Assembly (NCBI RefSeq): GCF_003865345.1
Contig: NZ_RMVE01000001.1
Span: 248,001 to 312,000, forward strand
Reading direction: 5' to 3'
DNA length: 64,000 nucleotides
Source: Nonlabens xiamenensis
Lineage (GTDB): Bacteria; Bacteroidota; Bacteroidia; Flavobacteriales; Flavobacteriaceae
Made by a program: the position numbers and the translations under genes. Below are positions 8,682 through 17,005 of this stretch, in pieces (position 1 is the first letter of the stretch; the number at the start of each line of letters is the position of its first letter). The notes beneath the pieces were generated by a model. It had not been told where the DNA came from. It did no database searches and saw only the letters and a list, made by a program, of their open reading frames with translations.

Positions 8682-9953
8682 CTATTGGTGAGTCACTTCT
8701 CGAATTTTTACGGTATCTAACGCCTGAGACAGATCATAAATTAAATCTTCGTGGTTTTCTACTCCAATGGATAGACGCACCAGGGCGTCGGTGACTCCCA
8801 TTTGTTCTTGATGTTCTTCAGCCACACCTGCATGGGTCATACTTTTGGGATGTTCAGCCAGGCTTTCAGTACCTCCCAAACTCACCGCCAGTTTGATCAA
8901 TTGGAGCGAATTGAGGAACTGAAAAGCTTCTGACTCACCTCCACGAATATGGAAACTTACCATAGCGCCCGGACCAGAACATTGTCTTTCGAAAATCTCC
9001 CGGTCGCGGCTGCCTTGTTCCAACAAGCCCAAATAATTGATCTTCTCTACCTTGGGATGCTGCTTGAGGAAATCTGCAACGAGCACAGCGTTGGCCTGCA
9101 TGGCTTCCATCCGAATTTTTAAGGTTTCCAGGCTGCGCAGCAACATCCATCCGGTATGTGGCGAGGCCATGTTACCTAAAAAGGTTCGCAAAGTTTTGAC
9201 GCGTAGCATTAACTCGGCATTTCCCAGAACAGCTCCTGCAATCAAGTCACTATGTCCGCCTATATATTTTGTGGCGCTATAAAGGACTAAATCAGCTCCA
9301 TGATCAAGGGGATGCTGCCACAATGGTCCCATATAGGTATTGTCCACGGCGATGCTCACCTTTTCTTCTGTAGGTATACGATCCACTACGCGTCTTACCA
9401 TGGCAATATCGATCAATGCATTGGTAGGATTAGCAGGGGTTTCCAAATGAACATGAGCCAATTGCTGTGCCTTACCACTGGAAAGAATGGCTTGTTCAAG
9501 ATCAGCCTCATCCATTTCAGAAGTGAAACCCAAGGTCTGGACACCAATTTTAGGAAGGAAATGATGGATAAAATGATCTGTTCCTCCATAGGTAGGCGAA
9601 CTATACAGTAGCAGGTCTCCCGGCTTTAGAAACTCGAGTAGTACGGTAGAAATAGCACTCATACCGCTTTCAAAAACCGCACAGTCCTCAGCGCGATCCC
9701 ATAATCTCAATCGGTTTTCAAGGATCTCCAGGTCAGGATTGTTGATGCGACTATAAATCAACCCCATTTCCTCCCCAGGCAACTTTTCACGTTTACCATA
9801 GGCCAACTCAAAATAAGATTTCCCTTCTTCTGCACTTTTAAATACAAAAGTGGATGTCAAAAAAATAGGGCATTTAATGGCCCCTTCAGAGAGTTCCGGC
9901 TTATAGCCATAAGACATCATTAAACTTTCAGGTTTCATGGAGCGATCCTTCAT
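8682..9953 (-). CDS. Cystathionine gamma-synthase / methionine gamma-lyase family PLP enzyme
   Basis: The 423-residue protein is a Cys/Met-metabolism fold-type I enzyme. K229 in L-Y-S-A-T-K-Y-I-G-G-H-S-D is the PLP Schiff-base lysine; the phosphate-binding loop E-S-G-M-S-A at 95-100, the Y-S-R-I-N-N-P motif at 67-73 and D204 in A-V-D-N-T are in place. Residues 42-65 hold a small insert (YFELAYGKREKLPGE) not seen in the classic MetB. It could act in trans-sulphuration or as a methionine gamma-lyase; sequence alone does not choose. A second in-frame ATG at residue 6 (9938) is also possible. It stands alone, with 223 bp of gene-free DNA upstream shared with a divergent gene. Confidence 0.9.
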   Translation of the reverse strand: MKDRSMKPESLMMSYGYKPELSEGAIKCPIFLTSTFVFKSAEEGKSYFELAYGKREKLPGEEMGLIYSRINNPDLEILENRLRLWDRAEDCAVFESGMSAISTVLLEFLKPGDLLLYSSPTYGGTDHFIHHFLPKIGVQTLGFTSEMDEADLEQAILSSGKAQQLAHVHLETPANPTNALIDIAMVRRVVDRIPTEEKVSIAVDNTYMGPLWQHPLDHGADLVLYSATKYIGGHSDLIAGAVLGNAELMLRVKTLRTFLGNMASPHTGWMLLRSLETLKIRMEAMQANAVLVADFLKQHPKVEKINYLGLLEQGSRDREIFERQCSGPGAMVSFHIRGGESEAFQFLNSLQLIKLAVSLGGTESLAEHPKSMTHAGVAEEHQEQMGVTDALVRLSIGVENHEDLIYDLSQALDTVKIREVTHQ

Positions 9954-10176
9954 AATGGGCTGTTTTTCTAGATCAAAGAAGTGATTTTAGCATGCCTCCT
10001 TGACCAATGTTTTCAGGCGCGCAATTTACCATTTTTTAAAATTTCAAACGTTTTCGTAGTGTATATTTATTCGTTTTCATCGCATTTTTTCAACACTTCA
10101 ATGGATAAATGCTATACCAAATGGGAATTGGTTAACTTTTTCTTAACTTAGTGTTCTAACCTCTAAAAAAACATTC

Positions 10177-10605
10177 ATGGCCTATTCTACCCAACCCAAA
10201 GCTTGGTTTTGGATCCTGGCGATCATTTTTCTTTTGTGGAATCTTATAGGGCTTGGTGCCCTTACTAGAGAGCTATTTGCGCCTGAACAATTAACTGAAA
10301 TGATGAACGAAGAGGAACTAGAACTGTATAATGCGCGACCCAGCTGGTATATTATCAATTATGCAATAGCTGTGCTTTCAGGTCTATTCGCTTGCCTGGC
10401 GTTGTTGTTTAAACGTAAGCTAGCTGTTATTCTTTCATTGATTTCTCTGTTTACCGTGTTGATCTCGACTGGGTACAACCTGTCTACTGGTACATGGGAA
10501 ATCGTAAGTTTGTCAGAGAAAGTTTTCTTCGTATTGATTCCCGTGATGGCCATTTTACTTTGGTTATTTTGCCGTAGCGTGAACCAAAAGGGTTGGTTGA
10601 AATAA
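10177..10605 (+). CDS. Four-helix membrane protein, hypothetical
   Basis: The 142-residue protein has four predicted membrane helices (about residues 10-30, 58-78, 82-101 and 115-134). The loop after helix 1 is acidic (LFAPEQLTEMMNEEELELYNARPSWY). I recognise no family with certainty; similar four-helix flavobacterial proteins are uncharacterised. Upstream is a 223-bp AT-rich region shared with the divergent PLP-enzyme gene, with no standard -7 box at close spacing. Downstream lies the convergent HDAC-like gene, 30 bp away. Confidence 0.75.
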   Translation: MAYSTQPKAWFWILAIIFLLWNLIGLGALTRELFAPEQLTEMMNEEELELYNARPSWYIINYAIAVLSGLFACLALLFKRKLAVILSLISLFTVLISTGYNLSTGTWEIVSLSEKVFFVLIPVMAILLWLFCRSVNQKGWLK

Positions 10606-10635
10606 AGCCAGCCTTAAGTCTACGATTAAAAATTA

Positions 10636-11559
10636 TTATAACCCGTATTCCCTGGCGACCCGAAAAGTATTGGCATGTGCTTCAATGATGGTTTTGATTT
10701 CTGGGGAGTAACCACCTCCCATACTGCATTGAACGGGAACCTTTTGCTGGTTTTTGGAGGTCGCTTTCGCGAAAGCGGAAAAAGCTAACTCATCCCTTTT
10801 TTTACAACCCTCCACACTCAATTCCAGCCGGCCGAGTTTGTCTGAAGCTAAAACATCAACACCACAGAGATAAAAAATAAAATCAGGCTGAACTTGGGCG
10901 ATCAGGTCAGGTAAAGTGTGGCGCAGCTCTTTGAGGTAATATTCATCTCCAGAACCATCTGGAACAGCGATATCTAAATCTGAATTTTCTTTTTTAAAAG
11001 GGTAATTGCCTGCTCCGTGCATAGAAAAGGTGTACACGCTATCATCACCCTGAAAAATCTCTGCCGTGCCGTTGCCTTGATGGACATCCAGATCGACAAT
11101 AAGAACTTGACTGACGTCGTGTTGGTGCTGCAACCAACGTGCCGCGATAGCTTGGTCATTCAGCAGACAAAATGCCTCACCGTGATCAGTATAAGCATGG
11201 TGGGTACCTCCTGCAATATTCATCGCCACGGAATGTATGAATGCCAACTCACAAGCCTCGATCGTTCCTTGGGCAATTAACAACTCCCGCTCTACCAATT
11301 CGGAGGTAAGTGGAAAACCCAATTTCCTGGCAGCACGACGATCCAAGGATAGATTTTTTAAATCGGCCAAATAACCAGGTTCATGAACCCTTAGGACATC
11401 CACCTCGGCACAGGGACGGCTGGGCTCAAAAAAATCTGCAGATTGTGCCGTGCCTTCATGTAACAATTGCTGGGGCAACAATTCATATTTGATCATGGGG
11501 AAACGATGGCCTTCTGGTAAAGGATGTTTGTAAATTGGATGATAGGCAATAGGAAACAA
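10636..11559 (-). CDS. Histone deacetylase-family zinc hydrolase (TTG start)
   Basis: The 307-residue protein shows the arginase/deacetylase-fold signature: N-I-A-G-G-T-H-H-A at 114-122 (active-site histidines), D-L-D-V-H-Q-G-N-G-T at 156-165 (zinc ligands D158 and H160) and G-V-D-V-L-A-S-D-K-L-G near 223-233 (third ligand and Y/L loop), then M-G-G-G-Y-S. Bacterial members deacetylate lysine, acetoin-related or polyamine substrates; which applies is unknown. The start is a TTG at 11557-11559: the reading F-P-I-A-Y-H-P-I-Y matches the family N-terminus and no ATG or GTG is available upstream. A loop of about ten residues before the last motif carries palindrome copy 2, read as A-F-A-K-A. Confidence 0.88.
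   Translation of the reverse strand: MFPIAYHPIYKHPLPEGHRFPMIKYELLPQQLLHEGTAQSADFFEPSRPCAEVDVLRVHEPGYLADLKNLSLDRRAARKLGFPLTSELVERELLIAQGTIEACELAFIHSVAMNIAGGTHHAYTDHGEAFCLLNDQAIAARWLQHQHDVSQVLIVDLDVHQGNGTAEIFQGDDSVYTFSMHGAGNYPFKKENSDLDIAVPDGSGDEYYLKELRHTLPDLIAQVQPDFIFYLCGVDVLASDKLGRLELSVEGCKKRDELAFSAFAKATSKNQQKVPVQCSMGGGYSPEIKTIIEAHANTFRVAREYGL
10762..10777. repeat. 16-bp palindrome CGCTTTCGCGAAAGCG, copy 2
   Basis: Perfect copy inside the HDAC-like gene, read on the minus strand as A-F-A-K-A in a loop (K-R-D-E-L-A-F-S-A-F-A-K-A-T-S-K) that looks longer than in relatives. Confidence 0.95.
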
Positions 11560-11659
11560 GAAGTATAATTTATGGCCTAAAGGTAAGTAGGAGTCGTCAA
11601 CATCTTTACCAGGAATGGAACAATTTGGCCTGCTTATTTAATCACCCAATGCCAGTGCT

Positions 11660-11667
11660 TATCTTTA
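11660..11667 (+). promoter_or_regulatory. -7 promoter box for lipoprotein gene 11679
   Basis: TATCTTTA, a one-base variant of TAnnTTTG, ends 11 bp before the ATG at 11679. The same octamer precedes the VPS10-type gene at 61890. The predicted leader would be under 10 nt. Confidence 0.4.
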
Positions 11668-11678
11668 CAAAAAAAAAG

Positions 11679-12125
11679 ATGAAATTAAATCTCCTATTCG
11701 GTCTAACACTCTTTCTAGCTTTATTTGCCTGTAAACAATCAGAACCAGACACAGATCCCCAACTACAGGAACAGATCCAGCAATTTGAATCCATTAGAAA
11801 TAAAGCCAATGAGGTCCACGACCAATTAATGTCGAAGATGTCAGAAATCTCAGCATTACGCAAGGCTTTAAATGATAATATTACAGACCAAAATAAGGAG
11901 GTGTATACTGGGGCTATCACTGAATTGAAAGAAGCACATGACGGAATGATGGAGTGGATGCAGGATTACAATAAAAAGTTTCCTTATGAATATAAAAATC
12001 CGACGACCAAAGCAGCCCTGGATAAAGATACACCTATACTTGCCCAAGAAGTTGACGAGATCGTTGATTTGAAAGAGCAAACGCTGGACGCTATAGAAAA
12101 TGCCAAGCAATTACTTAAGGAGTAG
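11679..12125 (+). CDS. Small helical lipoprotein, 148 aa
   Basis: A type II signal peptide with lipobox L-A-L-F-A-C ends at C18, so the mature protein is lipid-anchored. The remainder is charged and helical with heptad-like spacing (QLQEQIQQFESIRNKANEV, then LRKALNDNITDQNKE), suggesting a coiled coil in the periplasm or outer-membrane face. No enzymatic motif is visible and I do not assign a family. ATG 11679 is preferred over a TTG at 11625 because it places the basic K-L-N start directly before the hydrophobic core. The next gene, cvpA, is 99 bp downstream. Confidence 0.8.
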   Translation: MKLNLLFGLTLFLALFACKQSEPDTDPQLQEQIQQFESIRNKANEVHDQLMSKMSEISALRKALNDNITDQNKEVYTGAITELKEAHDGMMEWMQDYNKKFPYEYKNPTTKAALDKDTPILAQEVDEIVDLKEQTLDAIENAKQLLKE

Positions 12126-12224
12126 TCCGATTTGTCCTCAATTTGATATGAAATATGTCATTGCAGCGATATATCGAAAACACCTTTCCTACATCTTCTC
12201 ATGTATAATTTCTAAATTAGCCTA

Positions 12225-12818
12225 ATGAATTGGTTGGACATTATTATTTGTATCATTCTGCTTATCGGTCTCTATAAAGGCTACCTCAATGGTTTCTTTA
12301 TTGAGCTTACTTCGCTACTTGCATTGATCGCTGCAATTTACGGGTCCATCTATTTTTCCAATTATGCGGGCGATTGGTTGCGCAACCAAGTGGATTGGGA
12401 TGAATCCTATATCACTCTGGCAGGTTTCGTGATCACCTTTATCGTCATCATCCTTGTGATCACTTATGTGGGCAAACTACTGACCAAGATTATCAAAACG
12501 GTCAATTTAAGCTTTATCAACAAGCTTGCGGGAGCCGCCTTCGGACTGGTAAAAATGGCTTTTCTGGCCAGCGTGGTGCTGATGTTTATCAATAGTGCCA
12601 GTGGGGAATTTCACATCATTGGTGAGAAAGTCAAAGAAGATAGTATTGTATACGAACACCTGGAACCCATTGCTCCGTTGCTCATGCCCAAGATCCTAGA
12701 AGAGGCCGATCGGGTCGATCGCAGTCTCAGGGGAGATGCAATTGATGATTCAGAAGAAGGGGGGATCAACACCTCAACACCTCAAGACACCATACCTACT
12801 CTCCCAGCTGAGCGCTGA
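12225..12818 (+). CDS. CvpA-family membrane protein
   Basis: The 197-residue protein has the CvpA arrangement: a first helix with D-I-I-I-C-I-I-L-L-I-G-L-Y-K-G-Y-L-N-G-F (residues 4-24), then helices near 28-48, 64-86 and 103-125, with the glycine-rich K-L-A-G-A-A-F-G-L-V-K signature before the last. CvpA proteins sit in the inner membrane and are linked to envelope integrity and colicin V export in enterobacteria; the molecular function is not settled. The C-terminal 50 residues are acidic and poorly conserved. It has no close same-strand partner except the lipoprotein genes on each side. Confidence 0.88.
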   Translation: MNWLDIIICIILLIGLYKGYLNGFFIELTSLLALIAAIYGSIYFSNYAGDWLRNQVDWDESYITLAGFVITFIVIILVITYVGKLLTKIIKTVNLSFINKLAGAAFGLVKMAFLASVVLMFINSASGEFHIIGEKVKEDSIVYEHLEPIAPLLMPKILEEADRVDRSLRGDAIDDSEEGGINTSTPQDTIPTLPAER

Positions 12819-12877
12819 TAGGTAAATCAAATTACACACAACAATTTTAAAAAGCTGTTCTTTAGGTTTTTAAAAAA

Positions 12878-12895
12878 TTGGCACGATTTTCGAAA
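12878..12895 (+). promoter_or_regulatory. Candidate sigma-54 promoter
   Basis: TTGGCACG-ATTTT-CGAA resembles the sigma-54 pattern TTGGCACG-N4-TTGCA, with GG at -24 and the second block 10 bp further on, but the -12 dinucleotide is GA instead of GC. It lies 30 bp before the lipoprotein ATG at 12925, a suitable distance for a start near 12906. No standard -7 box with a good fit is seen here. No sigma-54 activator gene lies in the window. Confidence 0.4.
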
Positions 12896-12924
12896 ACGTT
12901 GTAGTAACGATAAATATGTGGATT

Positions 12925-13815
12925 ATGAAAAAATTTACTACACTATTAGGAGGTCTTGTATTGGCAACTTCATTGATCAGTTGTGAGGCGGATATTATAA
13001 TTGGAGAGCCGATTCCAGCGGCAAGTTTAAATGAGGTATTGCTTTCCAAAGAAATTTGGTATGTGGATTTGAATGCTACACAGGGAACACCAAATACACC
13101 ATTCATGACCAAAGCATTTACTTTGAGTTTTGATTTCGGCACTTTATACGCCAATAACAATCTAGTGGGGGTAGGAAGTGCAGGTGCCGGATTTGGGCTA
13201 GACGTGGGAACTTATGAAACTGTGGGTGACCAACTCGCTATTTATCATGATCTGGACGGTTTGCACGATTTTAGGGTAATTGTAAGAAATTATGATAGAC
13301 TTGAGTTGCGTGACATTCACACTGGTACAAGATATTTTCTCGACGGCTATGATCGGGATAGTTTTGACTACGATCAGTTATTCTATGATAACATCCAATA
13401 TTTTCTACAAGAATACCTTGCGTGGGAAAAGATATCAACCAGTCAGACTGGTGCATTGAACGAATTTGACAATGAAAATTACCTGCGTTTTATTCCAGGG
13501 AATATTGAGGATACCTTTGAAAGCTCCAAAGATCGTAATGGACTTTCTCCAGGAAATATCTATTGGGATTTCAGCGGTACTTATCTAGTTGAAGATCAGA
13601 CCCCTGGAAGTATTAACAAGCAATTAACGTTGGGTTATGATTTTTTAGGCAATGATTTTTTCGATCTTTACATCCTCGATGATCGAACGATAGAATTATA
13701 TCACTCGGCCAGCGGTACCACCTACCTTTTTAAAGGGCGTGGATACATAGCATTAAAAAATTCGGTTGAAAACGGCAAAGACCGTATGCTGGATTTCAAA
13801 AGAAGTAAAAAATAA
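12925..13815 (+). CDS. Lipoprotein, 296 aa, hypothetical
   Basis: A lipoprotein signal ends at C20 (A-T-S-L-I-S-C), after which acidic residues follow, and the body is rich in tyrosine, aspartate and beta-strand-like stretches (FTLSFDFGTLYANN, TLGYDFLGNDFFDLYILDD, TIELYHSASGTTYLFKG). I recognise no enzyme domain. Homologues near nadD in flavobacteria are, as I recall, often labelled as nicotinate adenylyltransferases through mis-propagation; the protein itself shows no nucleotidyltransferase motif. ATG 12925 is preferred to 12916 since it begins the K-K start of the signal peptide. A possible sigma-54 promoter lies upstream and a strong terminator follows 41 bp after the stop. Confidence 0.85.
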   Translation: MKKFTTLLGGLVLATSLISCEADIIIGEPIPAASLNEVLLSKEIWYVDLNATQGTPNTPFMTKAFTLSFDFGTLYANNNLVGVGSAGAGFGLDVGTYETVGDQLAIYHDLDGLHDFRVIVRNYDRLELRDIHTGTRYFLDGYDRDSFDYDQLFYDNIQYFLQEYLAWEKISTSQTGALNEFDNENYLRFIPGNIEDTFESSKDRNGLSPGNIYWDFSGTYLVEDQTPGSINKQLTLGYDFLGNDFFDLYILDDRTIELYHSASGTTYLFKGRGYIALKNSVENGKDRMLDFKRSKK

Positions 13816-13856
13816 AAGGTCGCTTCAATGTGATCGAAGATTTGGTTGGTTGGAAG

Positions 13857-13896
13857 CCGCCTGTTGAGCGTTCTTTGCTCGCAGGCGGTTTTTTTA
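13857..13896 (+). terminator. Rho-independent terminator after lipoprotein gene
   Basis: CCGCCTG at 13857-13863 pairs with CAGGCGG at 13882-13888, with an inner GAGC/GCTC stem and a GTTCTTT loop, followed by T7. It ends the lipoprotein transcript. Confidence 0.9.
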
Positions 13897-14015
13897 TTCT
13901 TGCAACCTACAATTGAAGACTTTCCCGCTTAGTGGTGGGTGGTATCACTATAATTTCTTCTTTTTCTAGGGCTGGACACTAGATACCGCTTTAAAAATAA
14001 GCTGTGGCATAGGTA

Positions 14016-14606
14016 TTATTTGTAAAAATGCATTTCCTCTACATACTCTTGCACCTGATGATGCATAAAGTACCTTAAGTCTTTACCTTCAGCAATAGCA
14101 TTCCTTATCATCGTCGAAGAGATTTCCATAATTGGGGCTTCAACCTTTGTGATATGAGCATGATTAATAAATTCTTCTGGCACCCGTCCAGATGAAATCC
14201 TCGGATACACATATATCTGATACTCCTCTAGTATGAACTGGTAGTTTTTCCATTTATGCAGACTCTTAAGATTGTCCTCTCCCATGATCAGGGCAAAGGA
14301 TTTATCAGGGTATTTCTCACTGAGATGCGCTAACGTATGAACAGTATAATTGGGTTGTGGCAATCCAAACTCAATATTACTGGCCTTGATTTTCATGTAA
14401 TCATCTGTAGCCAAATGGACCATGTGTAAACGCTGGTAATCGTCGAGCAGGGTCTTTTTCTTCTTGTGGGGATTGTGTGGGGTTACCACCATCCAAATTT
14501 CATCCAGATCACTGTTTTCTACCAAAAAGTTAGCGATAGCCAAATGGCCGATATGGATGGGATTAAAAGTCCCAAAGTACAATCCTATCCTATTCTTCTT
14601 CGTCAC
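14016..14606 (-). CDS. nadD: Nicotinate-nucleotide adenylyltransferase (GTG start)
   Basis: The 196-residue enzyme joins nicotinate mononucleotide and ATP to make deamido-NAD. The nucleotidyltransferase motif G-T-F-N-P-I-H-I-G-H is at 12-21 and the second motif I-S-S-T-M-I-R at 162-168; a P-H-N-P-H-K loop at 43-48 fits NadD substrate binding. Translation starts at GTG (14604-14606), inside the 3' end of gmk, 17 bp before the gmk stop; the next methionine lies well past the active-site motif, so GTG is required. Together with gmk and yicC it makes a tightly overlapping operon. Confidence 0.95.
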   Translation of the reverse strand: MTKKNRIGLYFGTFNPIHIGHLAIANFLVENSDLDEIWMVVTPHNPHKKKKTLLDDYQRLHMVHLATDDYMKIKASNIEFGLPQPNYTVHTLAHLSEKYPDKSFALIMGEDNLKSLHKWKNYQFILEEYQIYVYPRISSGRVPEEFINHAHITKVEAPIMEISSTMIRNAIAEGKDLRYFMHHQVQEYVEEMHFYK

Positions 14607-15189
14607 GCTCCACTTTTTTATTGATAAAGTCCTTTACGGTTTGATAAGCCTGAGCCTTGGCGATATCAAGATCATCATTCTTTATGATCACGTCAAATTG
14701 GGGAGCTGTCGCCATCTCTGTGCTGGCTTTGGCCACTCGCATAGCAATTTTTTCAGGAGATTCAGTTTTACGCTGTTTTAAGCGAATCTGTAATTCATTG
14801 ATGCTGGGCGGTTTCACAAATATAGCAATGGTGCGGTGAGGAAATTTTTTCTTGAGCCTCAGCCCACCTACAACATCAATATCAAAAATCACATTTTTAC
14901 CTTCTGCCCAGAGGCGTTCTACTTCTTGCTTGAGCGTTCCATAAAATTGATCGCGGTAAACCTCTTCAAATTCTAGAAAATCATTGGCTTTTATTCTGTT
15001 CTTAAATTCCTTGATCCCAAGAAAATAATAGTCCTTACCTTCAATTTCACCTGCTCTGGGTTCCCTGGAGGCTGCACTAATAGAAAAGGCGAGGTTCAAT
15101 TCGGGTTGTTTCAGTAAATGCCGCACCAATGTAGTTTTACCGGCACCAGAAGGCGCGCTAAAAACGATAAGTTTGGGAATAGCTTCCAT
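14590..15189 (-). CDS. gmk: Guanylate kinase
   Basis: The 199-residue protein phosphorylates GMP to GDP. Walker A APSGAGKT is at residues 12-19; the GMP-binding S-R-x-P-R-x-G-E segment (A-S-R-E-P-R-A-G-E-I-E-G-K-D-Y) begins near residue 40 and the lid and D-I-D-V-x-G-G Walker B region (V-I-F-D-I-D-V-V-G-G) follows near 100. Length is typical. The first base of its ATG region abuts the yicC stop (one-base overlap at 15189) and its end overlaps nadD, so it is translationally coupled on both sides. Confidence 0.97.
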   Translation of the reverse strand: MEAIPKLIVFSAPSGAGKTTLVRHLLKQPELNLAFSISAASREPRAGEIEGKDYYFLGIKEFKNRIKANDFLEFEEVYRDQFYGTLKQEVERLWAEGKNVIFDIDVVGGLRLKKKFPHRTIAIFVKPPSINELQIRLKQRKTESPEKIAMRVAKASTEMATAPQFDVIIKNDDLDIAKAQAYQTVKDFINKKVERDEEE

Positions 15190-16058
15190 TAGAGTACGTT
15201 CAATAATTGTTCCTTAACTTTTTCCAACTCGTCTTTCATCTGCACGACCATTTGTTGCATGCCTGCGTGGTTGGCCTTGCTTCCTATCGTATTAATTTCC
15301 CTTCCAATTTCTTGAGATATAAAAGCCAATTTCTTTCCGTGAGCCTCCTCGGCATCCATAGTGGAGATAAAGTAATCCAGATGGTTTTCCAGACGCACCT
15401 TCTCCTCTGTTATATCATATTTTTCTAGGTAATAGATCAATTCCTGTTCAAACCTGTTTTCATCCACTCGTTCTTTGATCTCGGAAACTGCTTTTTCTAA
15501 CCTTGTGCGTATCTCAGCAAGGCGTTCTCGATCCTCTTCAATCACTTCTTGGAGCAAGACTTTGATATTGGTGATGCGTTTATTAAACTCCATCTGAAGG
15601 ACACTTCCCTCCTCTTTCCGATATTTGACAACCGCAAGCAGTGCCTCAGCGGCAACTTTTTTGATGATGTCCATATCTTCCTCTGTAGGTTCGGTAGCTG
15701 GGGTAGCAATGACATCAGGGAAGCTGCTAGCTATTTTTAGTAAAGCCAAACGATCGTCTTCCAGGGAAACACCCTTTATATCAGCCAGCTGTTGAATATA
15801 GGTTTCTAAAGCATCTATATTGAGTTGGGTGATTCCATTTCCTCCGTTATTTTCAATATGTACGGCCAGATCCACCTTACCACGATGAAGGTTTTGTGCA
15901 GCGATTTTTCGCAATGGAAGCTCAAGCGATTTGAATGAATTCGAAATTCGGATATTTAGATCCAGATTTTTACTGTTGAGTGTGCGGATCTCGCAGGTAA
16001 TTTTTTTATCTGCTAACTGTTGGACGGCTTTCCCAAAGCCCGTCATTGAAATGATCAT
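15189..16058 (-). CDS. YicC-family endoribonuclease
   Basis: The 289-residue protein opens with S-M-T-G-F-G-K-A, the signature start of YicC proteins, and ends with E-I-G-R-E-I-N-T-I-G-S-K-A-N (about 253-266), the strongly conserved C-terminal motif of the DUF1732 part. E. coli YicC is reported as an endoribonuclease acting on small RNAs and is associated with stationary-phase survival. The middle is a long coiled coil (residues 160-230). It leads the yicC-gmk-nadD operon; linkage of yicC with gmk is widespread in bacteria. A start at the second methionine (16046) is equally possible. Confidence 0.93.
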   Translation of the reverse strand: MIISMTGFGKAVQQLADKKITCEIRTLNSKNLDLNIRISNSFKSLELPLRKIAAQNLHRGKVDLAVHIENNGGNGITQLNIDALETYIQQLADIKGVSLEDDRLALLKIASSFPDVIATPATEPTEEDMDIIKKVAAEALLAVVKYRKEEGSVLQMEFNKRITNIKVLLQEVIEEDRERLAEIRTRLEKAVSEIKERVDENRFEQELIYYLEKYDITEEKVRLENHLDYFISTMDAEEAHGKKLAFISQEIGREINTIGSKANHAGMQQMVVQMKDELEKVKEQLLNVL

Positions 16059-16111
16059 TCCCTATACTTTAGGCGACAAAGATAAGGAACTCACATAACT
16101 AGGTTTTACAC

Positions 16112-16708
16112 CTAGGACAACTGTTCGTTTTCAAGAAGTTTACCTCTCAACCTGCTCAAAGACTGTTGCCTGATACCCAAAAATGAAGCGATTTCTTTTA
16201 AGGGTAAACGATCTACGATAGGTTGGTAGCGTTCAATAAATTTAACATATCTGGTTGTGGCATCATGACTGATCATTCGTGATTTCTCATCCAACATCGC
16301 ATGGTAACGCTTGAGCATAATAGTATGAAATGCGGGGGAAAGCCCAGAATAAAGTTTGCTCATATATTCAAAATCCTGGTATTTGAAACACAGAACTTCA
16401 CCAGCCTCAACGCATTCAATTTGAAGATCAGAAGGCTTTTGATCCACAAAACTGTACATGGATGTCATGACATTGCCATCAGCTACAAATCTTACGGTAT
16501 GCATCTTACCAAACTCGTCCATGATACTACCTTTCAGTATACCTTTTTTTACGATATAAATACTGTCAGCAATTTCACCCAGGTGCAAGAGAATTTGCTT
16601 TTTTCTTACCTTCATGACTTCCAGCATACCAAATATTTCATTGGCATATTCCAAGGAGGGTTTGTCTCCATCTCCTGTCAAATCATGTAAAAACGATGGT
16701 AGTTCCAT
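16112..16708 (-). CDS. Crp/Fnr-family transcription regulator
   Basis: The 198-residue protein has a cyclic-nucleotide-binding-like beta-barrel (about residues 20-110, with I-A-D-S-I-Y-I-V-K-K-G-I-L-K-G) and a C-terminal helix-turn-helix (L-P-L-K-E-I-A-S-F-L-G-I-R-Q-Q-S-L-S-R-L-R, about 170-190). No cysteine cluster for an FNR-type iron-sulphur centre is visible. It faces away from the haem operon across a 297-bp gap, so it may control hemDE or itself; this is only positional. ATG 16708 is used rather than the TTG at 16714. Confidence 0.9.
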   Translation of the reverse strand: MELPSFLHDLTGDGDKPSLEYANEIFGMLEVMKVRKKQILLHLGEIADSIYIVKKGILKGSIMDEFGKMHTVRFVADGNVMTSMYSFVDQKPSDLQIECVEAGEVLCFKYQDFEYMSKLYSGLSPAFHTIMLKRYHAMLDEKSRMISHDATTRYVKFIERYQPIVDRLPLKEIASFLGIRQQSLSRLRGKLLENEQLS

Positions 16709-17005
16709 AAACAATTGTTAAAGGTGTTTTGTTTTAACGGTGGGTAAATATCGCGTAAATGATAGTTTTAAACAAAGATTTGACTAAATACAATGTGAAG
16801 TGTTTCATTTTATCGCTCAAAAACACTTTGGTAATTCCGCAAAAAGCTGATTTTAAAAGACCAACAACACCAAAGATCAATAGTTTTGAAAAAATTTTTA
16901 TGCAAAGTTTAGATTTAGCCTCCTTTACTTGAAAATACACTCGATAACACCGATAAGATTCTATAATCAGCCATAAAATCCAGCAGAAGCTGTTATTTTG
17001 CAGAT
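16709..17005. other. Gene-free divergent region between crp-like gene and hemD
   Basis: About 297 bp between divergently transcribed genes. A 68-codon minus-strand reading frame starting from GTG is present but is low-complexity K/L/F-rich and I do not regard it as a gene. The hemD side has TATTTTG five bases before the hemD ATG, one base short of the -7 consensus. No hairpin with a T-tract is seen. Confidence 0.6.

Noticed and set aside
16088-16107. Short inverted repeat CTAGGT/ACCTAG after the Crp/Fnr gene as a terminator
   Set aside because: The stem is six base pairs and there is no T-tract on the minus strand.
16734-16940. 68-codon minus-strand frame upstream of the Crp/Fnr gene
   Set aside because: Starts at GTG, is K/L/F-rich with no domain, and lies in a divergent promoter region.
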